From NCBI GenBank assembly GCA_030532405.1, contig JAUNLF010000009.1:1-64000 (forward strand): DNA of 64,000 nucleotides, read 5' to 3'. This document shows positions 49,292 through 58,879 of the stretch, piece by piece. A model generated the notes under the pieces. The model ran no database searches. It was not told where the DNA came from and worked only from the letters and a program-made list of their open reading frames with translations. The stretch is from Actinomycetaceae bacterium. GTDB lineage: Bacteria; Actinomycetota; Actinomycetes; Actinomycetales; Actinomycetaceae. Position 1 is the first letter of the stretch. Every line of letters starts with the position of its first letter. A program made the translations under genes and the position numbers.

Positions 49292-49516
49292 TTACGCGAC
49301 GGTGAATCCGACGGGGCGACGCTTATCTTCGGCCGCGAGGACGTAGCCGAGCTGTCCGGCGGGAATCAGTAGGCGACGGCCCTTAACGTCGGTCAGCTGC
49401 AGCGGGCTCGGGTTCTGGACCGCTTCGGAAACAGCGTTGAACAGCGCGTCTTCTTCCATGTCAACTTCGAGCGTGAGCTCGCGGGCAATGCCGGAAATAC
49501 CAATCTGAATGATCAT
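49292..49516 (-). CDS. DUF3107 small conserved protein
   Basis: A 74-residue actinobacterial DUF3107 protein: MIIQIGISGIARELTLEVD start and KGRRLLIPAGQLGYVLAAED middle. Function unknown; it appears to be a small beta-rich protein. The ATG at 49516 has a GAAAGGAAG ribosome site; a longer frame to 49588 is ignored. Conserved next to the helicase-nuclease genes in this phylum. Confidence 0.93.
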   Translation of the reverse strand: MIIQIGISGIARELTLEVDMEEDALFNAVSEAVQNPSPLQLTDVKGRRLLIPAGQLGYVLAAEDKRRPVGFTVA

Positions 49517-49624
49517 GTTGCTTCCTTTCGAATACTTGGGTCCATCGTATGCAAAAGCCGCGATTTTTGCCCCAATGAGACAAAACAAACATTTAATGTC
49601 CGCGCCCTGTGATGATATTGACTC

Positions 49625-52600
49625 ATGACAGAAACGAAGAGCATTGATATCCGCTTGGCCCGCGCGTCAGTCGATAGATACCTGAAACTGGACGCCGCTA
49701 ACACGGCTGTTGTTGAGCGCGTCGTCGCTGACTCACAACCGACAGTCATCCGCGGATGTCCCGGTTCTGGGCGGACATCAGTGGCTTTGAATATTGCAAA
49801 GCAGATTTACGAGCAGGGTCGGGGGGACGTGTGGATCCTCGTGCCGGATCGCCTGCGAGCCGACCTGCTGCAGGCGGCGGGGGAGCGCGCCCTGCCCGGC
49901 GTCGTGCGGCCGGTGCGAACACCGATTGCGCTCGCATTTCACTTCACTTCCCGCTGGTTTGTGGAGCGCGAAAACCCGCTGCCTGCGCCGCAACTAAAGA
50001 CGGGGGCTCGCGAGGATTCTGATCTTGCGTTCGCTATCGAAAGTGGAGTTGTTCGGTGGCCGGTTGGGCTCACCCCAGCAACGCTTGCAATGCCGGAGTT
50101 CCGAATGGAAGTTCGCAACCTCATGGCCCGTGCCCGCGAAGCCGGCTGGTCAGGCAAAAGGCTTGCAGAAATCGGTGCGCAACTAGGCCGAGACCTCTGG
50201 GTTTCCACCGGTGAGCTGATGGAACTGTGGGCGGAGCAAGCCCGCGAATCAGTCAGTTCTGAAACTCCCGCACTCTACGATTCAGCCGCATTGCAAGAAC
50301 TAGCAGCGGACATCATAAAAAGTTGGGATCTTTTGAAATCCAACGAGGGCGTATTGGCTGACCTTGATGCTCCGAAGGCTGTGATTGTTGACGATCTGCA
50401 GGACTGTACGGGTGCGACGCTGTCACTTCTTGAAGCACTACACAATGCGGGGACCCGCATCATTGCTACCGCTGACCCCGACGTTGCAGTTGCGACGTAC
50501 CGCGGTGGTGAGCCCCACCTGGATGGAAGGCTGATTGAGCGTCTATCTGCTCGCACCGAAAGCCTGGGACCGTCGCACAGGGGTAACCAGACTCTGCGAG
50601 GCATTGTCCAAAAAGTGACCCAGCAGGTTACCGTTCGTGATTCTGCCAAACGGCGCGCCGTGGGATCCGTTGATCCATCCACTGACCCCTCGGCGATTAC
50701 GGTAAACGTTTACGGCTCGCACTCTCAGGAGGCTAATGCTATTGCCCGCGAGATTCGCAGGTACGAGCTCGGATACGGACGCGCAGCCAGAGGGCCCGTT
50801 CCACTTTCAAAACAAGCGGTCATTGTGAGGTCAGCGGCCGATGTCAACAGGATCCGGTTCGGCCTGCAAAGAAACGGGATCGCTACCACTGTGCGCAGAC
50901 GCGCGTTGACTTACAGGTCTGACCCGGTTACTTCAATCTTGCTGCAAGTGCTGTACCCACCGGTATTGGACAGGGTTGAATCTAGTACCATCTACGATCG
51001 CGTCCTTCGTAGCCCACTGATCAATGCGCGAATGACTGATGTGAGGCGCATAAGTGACTTCTACAGGGCGCACGTTAACGATGAGCCCACAACATTGCTT
51101 GCACTAACCCAGAGTCTGATGGATGGGGCAGAAGGCTCCGCTGAAGTACTTGAAAAGATATTCATGTACGGGTACGGGCAAACGTATGCCGACTTGGTGA
51201 AAGCTTTCAAACTTGTACAAACGGGTACGCAGGTAGGGGCAGAATCACCCCAGACTGCTCTTTGGAAGCTGTGGAAAGTCGCGGATGTTGAGCACAAATG
51301 GGCGGAAAAAGCCATGCGGCCCGGCGTGGAATCTGAAGTTTACGATGAACGGTTAGACGCCGTAGTCTCGCTGTTCAGAACAGCTGACGTGTGGGAGCAA
51401 CGCTACCCCGGTGTTAACGCGGACTTCTTTGCCGTCAACCTCTTAGAGGAACTGCTCCCAACCGATACGCTCGCAGATACCGGACAACGACCACCGGGAG
51501 TAAACGTGTTAACGGTCGCTCAGGCTGTCGGACAAGACTGGGACGTCGTCTATATCGCGAGTGTCCAAGATGGACGCTGGCCCAACCTGACCCTGCGCGA
51601 CCGGTTGACCCGCGCCGGAGAAGTAGCCGAACTCGCCAACGGCAACGCCACGATCGAAAGCCTTGCCCAAACCGGAGCTACCACCCGCGCAATGCGTAAA
51701 CGAGCCCTGGTTGAGGAATACCGGCTACTCGCCGCAGCTGTCTCGAGAGCAAGCACAGCACTGCATATAAGCGCTGTTCAAAGCGATGAAGAGGCGCCCT
51801 CGTTCGTATTAAATAATCTTGCCAAATGGGCAGAAATACCAATGGTTGACGGTACCCACCTGCCGGTAACAAAGGTCGCACCAGGCGTTGACACGAGATC
51901 GCTTATCGCCCGACTACGACAAGCTTTAACGCAGACCAACGACCCAAAGATGCAAAAGTGGTACTCCACATTGCTGGCCGTACTAGCAAAAGAGGGCGTG
52001 GCACTGGCTAACCCTCAGGTTTGGAACGCCGCGGGCGGGCTAACACCAAATGGTGAGGGAATCAACGGCCTCGTGACCTTGTCCCCCTCGCAAATTGAAA
52101 CTTTGGTGAATTGCCCGGCGCAATGGTTCCTAACCAGACACGGCGGTGACCGCCCATTCAACTTGAATACTTCAGTAGGTAACCTAATCCACCGAATCGC
52201 TGAAGAAATGCCCCATGCGGATCTGGAGCAAATGCTCCAAAGACTCGAAGAACTTTGGGACGAAGACACGTTCTCGCGAGACACAGCGTACGGCGAACAA
52301 CTGTATTCGGATACGGTCGATAAACTCACCAAGCTCGCGTCCTACCTAGTTCACTGGCGCGACAGGGAAGTACAGATCGAACATCCTGTTTTCCAAGAGG
52401 TCGAAATTGACGGCGAGCGTCTTAACATTGCCGGTCGCCTGGACCGCATTGAGCACACTGACGACGGCGTTATCATCACCGACATTAAGACGGGTAATGT
52501 GCCCGCCCAATATATGACAGTGGAACACCTGCAGCTAGCGGCATACCAATACGCCCTAAACGCGCAGAACATTCCGATTGTTAAAGCTCGACTACTCGCA

Positions 52601-52846
52601 CTCAAACAGTCACTACCAACAAACTGGGTCCAACCCAACCTATTTTCCGAAAACGACATTGTAACCATCGGTAAGAACGCCTATAACGTCAAAGAAATTC
52701 GTGAACGACTCGGCAAAATAATCGCGCGGGCAGCCCGAACCGCTCGGTCTGACACATTCCCAGCGCAAACCGGAGCGCACTGTTCGTACTGTCCGGTTAT
52801 GTCAATATGCCCCGTTTACACGAGTGGATTGAGGACGATCGAATGA
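49625..52846 (+). CDS. adnA: AdnA-type helicase-nuclease subunit (double-strand break repair)
   Basis: A 1073-residue subunit of the actinobacterial AdnAB end-resection motor-nuclease. The N-terminal UvrD-like domain has a deviant Walker A GCPGSGRT at residues 44-51 with Arg replacing the Lys, and Walker B VIVDDLQDCTGA. The C-terminal AddB-like nuclease (about 800-1073) has GRLDRIEHTDDGVIITDIKTGN with the catalytic D...DxK, and four cysteines (LVNCPAQW, then HCSYCPVMSIC) that should bind a 4Fe-4S cluster. The gene overlaps adnB by 4 bases (ATGA), so subunits are made together. Confidence 0.9.
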   Translation: MTETKSIDIRLARASVDRYLKLDAANTAVVERVVADSQPTVIRGCPGSGRTSVALNIAKQIYEQGRGDVWILVPDRLRADLLQAAGERALPGVVRPVRTPIALAFHFTSRWFVERENPLPAPQLKTGAREDSDLAFAIESGVVRWPVGLTPATLAMPEFRMEVRNLMARAREAGWSGKRLAEIGAQLGRDLWVSTGELMELWAEQARESVSSETPALYDSAALQELAADIIKSWDLLKSNEGVLADLDAPKAVIVDDLQDCTGATLSLLEALHNAGTRIIATADPDVAVATYRGGEPHLDGRLIERLSARTESLGPSHRGNQTLRGIVQKVTQQVTVRDSAKRRAVGSVDPSTDPSAITVNVYGSHSQEANAIAREIRRYELGYGRAARGPVPLSKQAVIVRSAADVNRIRFGLQRNGIATTVRRRALTYRSDPVTSILLQVLYPPVLDRVESSTIYDRVLRSPLINARMTDVRRISDFYRAHVNDEPTTLLALTQSLMDGAEGSAEVLEKIFMYGYGQTYADLVKAFKLVQTGTQVGAESPQTALWKLWKVADVEHKWAEKAMRPGVESEVYDERLDAVVSLFRTADVWEQRYPGVNADFFAVNLLEELLPTDTLADTGQRPPGVNVLTVAQAVGQDWDVVYIASVQDGRWPNLTLRDRLTRAGEVAELANGNATIESLAQTGATTRAMRKRALVEEYRLLAAAVSRASTALHISAVQSDEEAPSFVLNNLAKWAEIPMVDGTHLPVTKVAPGVDTRSLIARLRQALTQTNDPKMQKWYSTLLAVLAKEGVALANPQVWNAAGGLTPNGEGINGLVTLSPSQIETLVNCPAQWFLTRHGGDRPFNLNTSVGNLIHRIAEEMPHADLEQMLQRLEELWDEDTFSRDTAYGEQLYSDTVDKLTKLASYLVHWRDREVQIEHPVFQEVEIDGERLNIAGRLDRIEHTDDGVIITDIKTGNVPAQYMTVEHLQLAAYQYALNAQNIPIVKARLLALKQSLPTNWVQPNLFSENDIVTIGKNAYNVKEIRERLGKIIARAARTARSDTFPAQTGAHCSYCPVMSICPVYTSGLRTIE

Positions 52847-55800
52847 TTATGACCCCGCAAGAGTTCGTCGCCAAACTCAACGAACAACTAGAACCCGGCG
52901 ATAAGAAAATCCTGCTCTCCGACGACCAGGCCGAAGTCGTAGGTGCGCCCGCCACCCCCACACTGGTCGTTGCCGGTGCAGGCTCGGGGAAAACCGAAGT
53001 AATGTCGCTGCGCGCCCTATACCTCATGTATCGCGAAGGATACTCACCCGATTCGATCCTAGGGCTCACCTTTACACGCAAAGCCACCTCGAACTTTGCC
53101 GACCGCATACAGCGTCAGTTACAACTCATGCGCAAAGCCGGTCTAGTTGAGCCCGACCCCCTCGCCGAATGGGGAGCCACCGTATCCACCTACAACTCAT
53201 TCGCATCGAGCATAGTCCAAGAACACGGGCCGCTGATCGGAGTCCCACCCCGAGCGATGATGATTACCGAGGCGCGGTCTTGGCAAATCGCTGACGCCCT
53301 CCTGCTGAATTACACGGGTGAACTGCCCAACAGAGGCCTTTACAGCATGCGTCAGGCAGTCCTAAAACTTAGTGCCGACATGGGCGACCACGGGGTGGAT
53401 CCACGTGAAGCCGTTAAAGAATGGAACCGCGTCGCGGAAGTGCTTGAAAACCCGTTACCCGGAATTTCCTCCACTGGAACAAGACGGTCCAAGTTTAGAG
53501 CGGGAGTCAAAAGCTTAGCGAAACGCATGCGTGACAAGGCCCTACTGGTCCCGCTAGTGCTGCAGTATCGAGACTACAAGCGACAAAACAACCTAATGGA
53601 CTTCACCGATCAACTGGTGTTTGCCCGTCAGATTCTGCAAGCTAATCCGGGTGTTGTCGCCGATATTCGAGGCCAATACCAAGCAATTTTGCTAGACGAA
53701 TTCCAAGACACCTCCGTCGGACAACTTGAGCTATTCGCGGGCATTTTCCGCGACACAGCAGTCACCGCAGTTGGTGACCCAAACCAGGCAATCTACGGAT
53801 GGAGAGGCGCATCAGCCGCGTCGCTCGCAATGTTCCTGCCGCACTTTTCAAAGACATCCACCGGCAGCGTCCTGCAATTGCGTGACGCTTGGCGAAACTG
53901 GCCGGCAATTTTGGAAGCCGCAAACGTTGTAGCCAAGCCGGACAAAGTTGAAATGGAGGCGCGGAAACTAATCTACGGTGCCAAGCCGCCCGCATCTGCA
54001 ACCAGTGTAGAAATAGGTGAACTACGCGCCAACAAGGCGCACAAGGGGCGCGGAGTTGTCAAATACATGTACCCGGCAATTCTAGAAGATGAACTCCAAC
54101 TGGTAGCACGAAAGATAATCAACTGGAAAACAAATCTGCAACCGGGCGAAAAAACTCCATCGATCGCTATCCTGTCGCGCAAACGCAAATACTTCCCCGC
54201 GCTTGATCACGCATTGCAAGATCACGGAATAAAAGCCCAGATCGTCGGCTACGGCGGCCTTTTCACACACCCAACAATCACAGACATCCGTTCAGTAATG
54301 CGAATTCTGGTTGACCCTGACGACGGGCCGTCAATCATGCGCCTGATCGCAAATCTGGACCTATCGACAAACGATATTTCAATCCTTTGGGATTGGGCGC
54401 GCGAACTTGGCAAGCAACGCGTCAAGGGCGGCGATGACCGCGCACAAGATACCGAGTTCATGCTTGACGCCGTGATGAACCCGCCAGAGGCCGGCTGGCG
54501 TAAACGACAAAAGAGTGGGTTCTCGAGGCCGGCAAGATCTCGGATACTGCAGTTGGCCAGGCGTCTCGCGCTCGTTCGAGACCAGTTTGACCAGGGCCTC
54601 CCGCAAGTGATCTCCCGAGTAGTTAACGCATTCGACCTCGACATTGATATCCAATCTGACCCTTTGGAAAACCAGGGTGAGGCAGCCATTGACGAGTTCA
54701 TTGAAATCGCCGTGCAGTTTGAATCTCAAACCCCGTATGCGACCGTTAAAAATTTCCTGGACTGGATAGATATGGCTCTAGAAGCGGATGAACGCTTTGA
54801 GGCACCCGTGAGCTACGTGGATGAAGAAACGGTGCAAATTATGACCATTCACCAGGCCAAAGGCTTGGAGTGGGACAAAGTAATCGTTGTCGGCTGCACC
54901 GAAGATGACTTCCCCGGAGTTGGCCAGGGAAAACCAGACGGAGAGAGTTGGAATGACCTCCAAAGTGGTCTGCCAGGAATTAAAAGTACAGGCGGCTGGA
55001 CGTCCGAATTAGGCGAACTGCCGTACGACATGCGTTCTGATCGAGAATTGAACGGCGAAATGGTTCTGCCCGTACTAGGTTCACTGAGTGGTTTCGACGT
55101 TGTTGAAACTGAAGACATTATCAACGAGTACAAAATGAAACTTGCACTCCACGAGCATAGGGAAGCACGCCGGCTTGCCTATGTGGCTTGGACCAGAGCC
55201 TCAAATGAGCTTGTCCTTTCGGGACACTGGTTCAACGAAAATTACAAACCTGTAGAACCCTCCAGGTACCTAAAACAGATGATCATAGGGATCCCGGGCG
55301 AGGGGCCACTCGCCGAACCCGTATCCGTTGAAGAAGTTACCGTCGAAGGGCAGCCCGAACCGCCCGCACCGGTTATTACGCACCGCTCCAAGATTGATAT
55401 CGAGCAGATCGAGGAGTCCAATGATCACGATTTTCTATCCTTCCCCAGGGAAACCAGGTATTCGCGCAATAAAATCACCGAAAGTACAAAACAGGTGACA
55501 GCGCAAATCGACCGGTTGCACAACGGTGCTCGTGAGGTCGCAAAAGACGACATAGAGCGCAGCTTCTCCGTGTTGGCCGAAGCATTCGAGGATCTGAAAC
55601 CCCAGTTAGACACCCGAGAGGCAGCCCAGCAACAGCTTTTGCTTCAATACGTTAAAGACGCAATCATTCGTCAAAAGCAGCCGCGCAAATTCGAGATCAT
55701 CGTTGAGCTAGACAGGCTTTCAGCAACCCAAGTGCAACGCCTGCTAAGCTCGCCGGAAGAATACGCAAGGGCGGTTCGTCGGCCACTTCCACCCGAACCA

Positions 55801-56400
55801 AGTGACGCGACCCAACTCGGCACCATCTTCCACCGGTGGGCCGAACAATGGTGCGCAACCGCGGCAGCGTTCAACCCGTCTGACGAACCTGAAACCCAAG
55901 TTCCGAGCGACGTCCTCGGAGAATCTGCAGACCCCGCAGACATCGCAGGCCTAGACGGTCACGAACGCGCACGGCTTGAAACCATGCAACAACGCGCCCG
56001 CGAAATCTTCGGCGACCACCCCGAAAACGTGGAATCCGTCGAAGAACCCTTCGCATACTCCGCCGACGGAATCACCATTCGCGGCCGCTACGACGCGATA
56101 TTCCGCGACGGCGACCACTGGCTGATCGTCGACTGGAAAACCGGCGCACCCCCAAGCAAAACGCACCAAAGCAAATACCTGCGATCCTACGCAACACAAC
56201 TCGAGGTCTACCGCAGAGCACTCGCACAAGCCCGACAAGTCCCACTCGACCACGTCCAAGCCGAACTCGTATTCCTCGGCGGCAAAGACAATGCGGGCAA
56301 CAGGCGCGTACGCGCACAAGACCTCCAACAGTACCTCGAAGACTTCGACTTCGAACGCGACTGGAAATCGGTCGTCCAAAACATTCAAGACGCCAACTAA
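52843..56400 (+). CDS. adnB: AdnB-type helicase-nuclease subunit
   Basis: A 1185-residue SF1 helicase with C-terminal RecB-like nuclease; partner of AdnA. Helicase motifs: Q motif LSDDQAEVV, Walker A GAGSGKT at 45-51 (canonical, unlike AdnA), TFTRKATSNFADRI, Walker B AILLDEFQDTSVGQLEL, VGDPNQAIYGWRGA and TIHQAKGLEWDKVIVVG. The nuclease (about 970-1185) has LGTIFHRWAEQW and GRYDAIFRDGDHWLIVDWKTG with the D...DxK active site. AdnB should be the main motor. The ATG at 52843 is within the adnA stop; an earlier in-frame ATG at 52807 is inside adnA. Confidence 0.92.
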   Translation: MIMTPQEFVAKLNEQLEPGDKKILLSDDQAEVVGAPATPTLVVAGAGSGKTEVMSLRALYLMYREGYSPDSILGLTFTRKATSNFADRIQRQLQLMRKAGLVEPDPLAEWGATVSTYNSFASSIVQEHGPLIGVPPRAMMITEARSWQIADALLLNYTGELPNRGLYSMRQAVLKLSADMGDHGVDPREAVKEWNRVAEVLENPLPGISSTGTRRSKFRAGVKSLAKRMRDKALLVPLVLQYRDYKRQNNLMDFTDQLVFARQILQANPGVVADIRGQYQAILLDEFQDTSVGQLELFAGIFRDTAVTAVGDPNQAIYGWRGASAASLAMFLPHFSKTSTGSVLQLRDAWRNWPAILEAANVVAKPDKVEMEARKLIYGAKPPASATSVEIGELRANKAHKGRGVVKYMYPAILEDELQLVARKIINWKTNLQPGEKTPSIAILSRKRKYFPALDHALQDHGIKAQIVGYGGLFTHPTITDIRSVMRILVDPDDGPSIMRLIANLDLSTNDISILWDWARELGKQRVKGGDDRAQDTEFMLDAVMNPPEAGWRKRQKSGFSRPARSRILQLARRLALVRDQFDQGLPQVISRVVNAFDLDIDIQSDPLENQGEAAIDEFIEIAVQFESQTPYATVKNFLDWIDMALEADERFEAPVSYVDEETVQIMTIHQAKGLEWDKVIVVGCTEDDFPGVGQGKPDGESWNDLQSGLPGIKSTGGWTSELGELPYDMRSDRELNGEMVLPVLGSLSGFDVVETEDIINEYKMKLALHEHREARRLAYVAWTRASNELVLSGHWFNENYKPVEPSRYLKQMIIGIPGEGPLAEPVSVEEVTVEGQPEPPAPVITHRSKIDIEQIEESNDHDFLSFPRETRYSRNKITESTKQVTAQIDRLHNGAREVAKDDIERSFSVLAEAFEDLKPQLDTREAAQQQLLLQYVKDAIIRQKQPRKFEIIVELDRLSATQVQRLLSSPEEYARAVRRPLPPEPSDATQLGTIFHRWAEQWCATAAAFNPSDEPETQVPSDVLGESADPADIAGLDGHERARLETMQQRAREIFGDHPENVESVEEPFAYSADGITIRGRYDAIFRDGDHWLIVDWKTGAPPSKTHQSKYLRSYATQLEVYRRALAQARQVPLDHVQAELVFLGGKDNAGNRRVRAQDLQQYLEDFDFERDWKSVVQNIQDAN

Positions 56401-56413
56401 ACACCAAAAATAT

Positions 56414-56443
56414 TTGCGCCCGGCGGACACCCGCCGGGCGCAA
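56414..56443. terminator. Terminator between adnB and the phosphotransferase-like gene
   Basis: A perfect 13-bp stem TTGCGCCCGGCGG (56414-56426) / CCGCCGGGCGCAA (56431-56443) with an ACAC loop, between converging genes. Confidence 0.85.
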
Positions 56444-56476
56444 GCCCAACCAAAACCCTAAACCACCCGAAGCTAG

Positions 56477-57556
56477 CTAACGCCACTCATCATCGCGCAA
56501 CACAGCCGACAAATTCACCGTCGGCGCATTCGGATCAACCTCATCCACCGGCGGCATCGACTCCGCAACCTCACTCAGATCCGGCAACTCAACCTCATCC
56601 GCAGCCGAAACAAAATCGTGCGAAGGCAACAGCGGCTCATCCCCAACAGCGGCACTAAGCTCATCGAGCATGCCCTTCGCGTCCTCAACAATCTCCCGAT
56701 CCTCACTTCGCGTGCCGTGCAACAACCACCGCAAAATAGCAAGCTCCGACCACAGCTGAGCGCGCGCCACCAAATGCAGGTCAGCAACGCCCGTCCTCGA
56801 AGACCGATACGCGTCAAGGAAAACTTCACGAACACGCTCATCAGGACACGTCATAATCCACGCGAGATCCTCCGCAGGGTCCCCCAAATGCGCGGACGCA
56901 AACGCAGACATCGCAAAAACCACGTTTCCAGAGCAAATAAACGAGTCCGGACCCAAATCACCATGCACAGGAACCGTCTGGAAACGGAACAAACTAATAT
57001 CATCCAACGCGGCTTCCCACCGGTCGTACAAATTAGGCGGCAGGGGAGTCGCGGCCGCGGCCTCATCAAGTAAAGAAATCAGGCGCGCACGAACCTCCGC
57101 CACAGAATACGTAGGCAGGCCCGTGAACTCGATGGCCTCCGCGGGCAACTCGTGCAGTGCCGCTATAGCACGGGCCATTGACGTGGTCTGCATATTCGAG
57201 GACGCCATGGAATCCCAACTGCCCGAATCGCCGCGAATCTCAGGGTGAACAAGCACGCGCTGCTCCTCATCCTGACGCTTATTCACCACCGGCAAAGGTA
57301 CGTCGAAAGGCAGAAAACCCTTCTCACGCGCGCGATGCAAGATACGAAGCAGAGTCATTTGAGCTTGGATTCCCGCGCCAGCCTGATCAGTCAGCGGCGT
57401 GCACACCACCCAGTGGTTGCCTTCGGTATCCACAATTCCTTGACGGGCCATCGACCCGTCATTGTCATAAGGTTCGCACAGGCTGACCACCTCGAGGCCG
57501 GGAACAGCCGCCGTAGCGTAGGCCGCGAGGGTCAAAGGGGACATCTGTTTGCTCAC
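56477..57556 (-). CDS. Aminoglycoside phosphotransferase-fold protein with degraded active site
   Basis: A 359-residue protein with the APH/choline-kinase fold: N-terminal lobe VSLCEPYDNDGSMARQGIVD, hinge region, LHELPAE, then VHGDLGPDSFICSGNVVFAMSAF and LGDPAEDLAWIM. In true kinases the catalytic loop reads HGDxxxxN and is followed by a metal-binding Asp (IDF/IDW). Here the Asn is Ser and the second Asp position reads MSAF, so phosphotransfer is doubtful. A Pro/Glu-rich acidic tail of about 50 residues follows. Orthologues neighbour adnAB or uvrD2 in actinobacteria. GTG 57556 (VSKQMSPLTL) is the likely start; the frame continues to 57595. Confidence 0.7.
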   Translation of the reverse strand: MSKQMSPLTLAAYATAAVPGLEVVSLCEPYDNDGSMARQGIVDTEGNHWVVCTPLTDQAGAGIQAQMTLLRILHRAREKGFLPFDVPLPVVNKRQDEEQRVLVHPEIRGDSGSWDSMASSNMQTTSMARAIAALHELPAEAIEFTGLPTYSVAEVRARLISLLDEAAAATPLPPNLYDRWEAALDDISLFRFQTVPVHGDLGPDSFICSGNVVFAMSAFASAHLGDPAEDLAWIMTCPDERVREVFLDAYRSSRTGVADLHLVARAQLWSELAILRWLLHGTRSEDREIVEDAKGMLDELSAAVGDEPLLPSHDFVSAADEVELPDLSEVAESMPPVDEVDPNAPTVNLSAVLRDDEWR

Positions 57557-57682
57557 GACTCCTACCGTAAGCCACGTTAACCAAAAGTTTTCCACAATTT
57601 CGCTAGGTGTCTGCCAAAAGGTGACCCTAATCAGCTATTTTGAGTGTGCTTTGACCCTAGTTCCGTATCAACTGGAGCTCCG

Positions 57683-58879
57683 ATGTCCGCAATGACGCTA
57701 GCCGCCCGCAACGAATGGGTTCGTCGCTCGGTCGCCGAGTCTGGTTTCGACCCTGTCACGAACTCCGAGCGACTGCGCCAAATTGTTGACGAATCATTCC
57801 GACTCTCCCAGGTGGATAACGAGGAAGAACAGCACGCCATCACGACAGCCATCATGGCTGACATTGGCGGATACGGCCCGCTGCAAAAGTATTTGGAAGA
57901 CCCCGAGGTCGAAGAGATTTACGTGAACGCCCCCTCCAAAGTTTTCGTAGCTCGCGCAGGCCGTTCTGAACTCACATCCGTGATCCTCACTTCCGCGGAT
58001 GTGAAAGACCTGGTTGAGCGGATGCTCCACCACTCCGGCAGGCGCTTGGACTTGTCGGTGCCGTTCGTCGACGCGATGCTCCCCGGCGGTGAACGCCTGC
58101 ACGTCGTAATCCCGCCCGTAGCGGGTAAAGAATGGTCGTTAAACATTCGTAAGCACCTGCACCTTCGCCGCACAATTTGGGATCTTGTCGAGGGCGGAAC
58201 CCTGACCGACGAGGCGGCTAGCTTTTTGGCGAAGGCGGTGCAGGCCGGTGCTTCCGTCCTCGTGTCCGGTGCGACGCAGGCGGGCAAAACAACCCTGGCC
58301 CGCACGCTTGCAAACGAAATCCCACCTCGCGAACGCGTAATCACGTGCGAAGAAGTTTTCGAACTCAACCTGCCAAACCGTGACTGCGTGTCGATGCAAA
58401 CACGGTCGGCAAACATTGAGGGAATCGGTGAGGTCACGCTACGCGACCTTGTGCGCGAGTCACTTCGCATGCGTCCCGAACGCGTGATTGTCGGTGAGGT
58501 GCGCGGCGCGGAAGCCCTGGATATGCTCCTGTCGCTAAACGCGGGAATCCCCGGAATCTCAACGATCCACGCAAATAGTGCGCGCGAAGCGCTACACAAA
58601 CTGTGCCTGTTGCCCCTGCTTGCCGGCGAAAACGTCACCTCATCGTTCGTCATCCCAACCGTCGCCAGCAGTATCGACATTGTTGTGCACGTAATTCGCG
58701 AAGACGACGGCAGTCGCCACGTTTCAGAAATCTTGCGCGTCCCCGGACACGTCGACGGTGAGCACATCGAAGCGCACACCGTTTTCGCGTGGCGGGAAGG
58801 GCGTTTACAAAAAGAGGACGTGCTCCCCGACGACCCGCTGCTGCGTCGCACAGGGCTGACGATGAAGGTGTTCGCATGA
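57683..58879 (+). CDS. Tad/Flp pilus assembly ATPase TadA (CpaF family)
   Basis: A 398-residue secretion ATPase powering assembly of Flp-type pili. N-terminal domain, then GGYGPLQKYLEDPEVEEIYVNAP, the Walker A GATQAGKTTLARTLA near residue 205, Asp-box CEEVFEL, Walker B RMRPERVIVGEVRGAEALDML and His-box GISTIHANSAREAL. The ATG at 57683 has GGAG just upstream; a longer frame begins at 57644. It overlaps tadB by 4 bases (ATGA). It is the first gene of the tad operon; no CpaE/TadZ-like gene precedes it. Confidence 0.92.
   Translation: MSAMTLAARNEWVRRSVAESGFDPVTNSERLRQIVDESFRLSQVDNEEEQHAITTAIMADIGGYGPLQKYLEDPEVEEIYVNAPSKVFVARAGRSELTSVILTSADVKDLVERMLHHSGRRLDLSVPFVDAMLPGGERLHVVIPPVAGKEWSLNIRKHLHLRRTIWDLVEGGTLTDEAASFLAKAVQAGASVLVSGATQAGKTTLARTLANEIPPRERVITCEEVFELNLPNRDCVSMQTRSANIEGIGEVTLRDLVRESLRMRPERVIVGEVRGAEALDMLLSLNAGIPGISTIHANSAREALHKLCLLPLLAGENVTSSFVIPTVASSIDIVVHVIREDDGSRHVSEILRVPGHVDGEHIEAHTVFAWREGRLQKEDVLPDDPLLRRTGLTMKVFA

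Noticed and set aside
57919..58851. Minus-strand open frame of 310 codons
   Set aside because: Antisense to tadA, which has intact Walker motifs; the product is Ser/Arg/Thr-rich and featureless.
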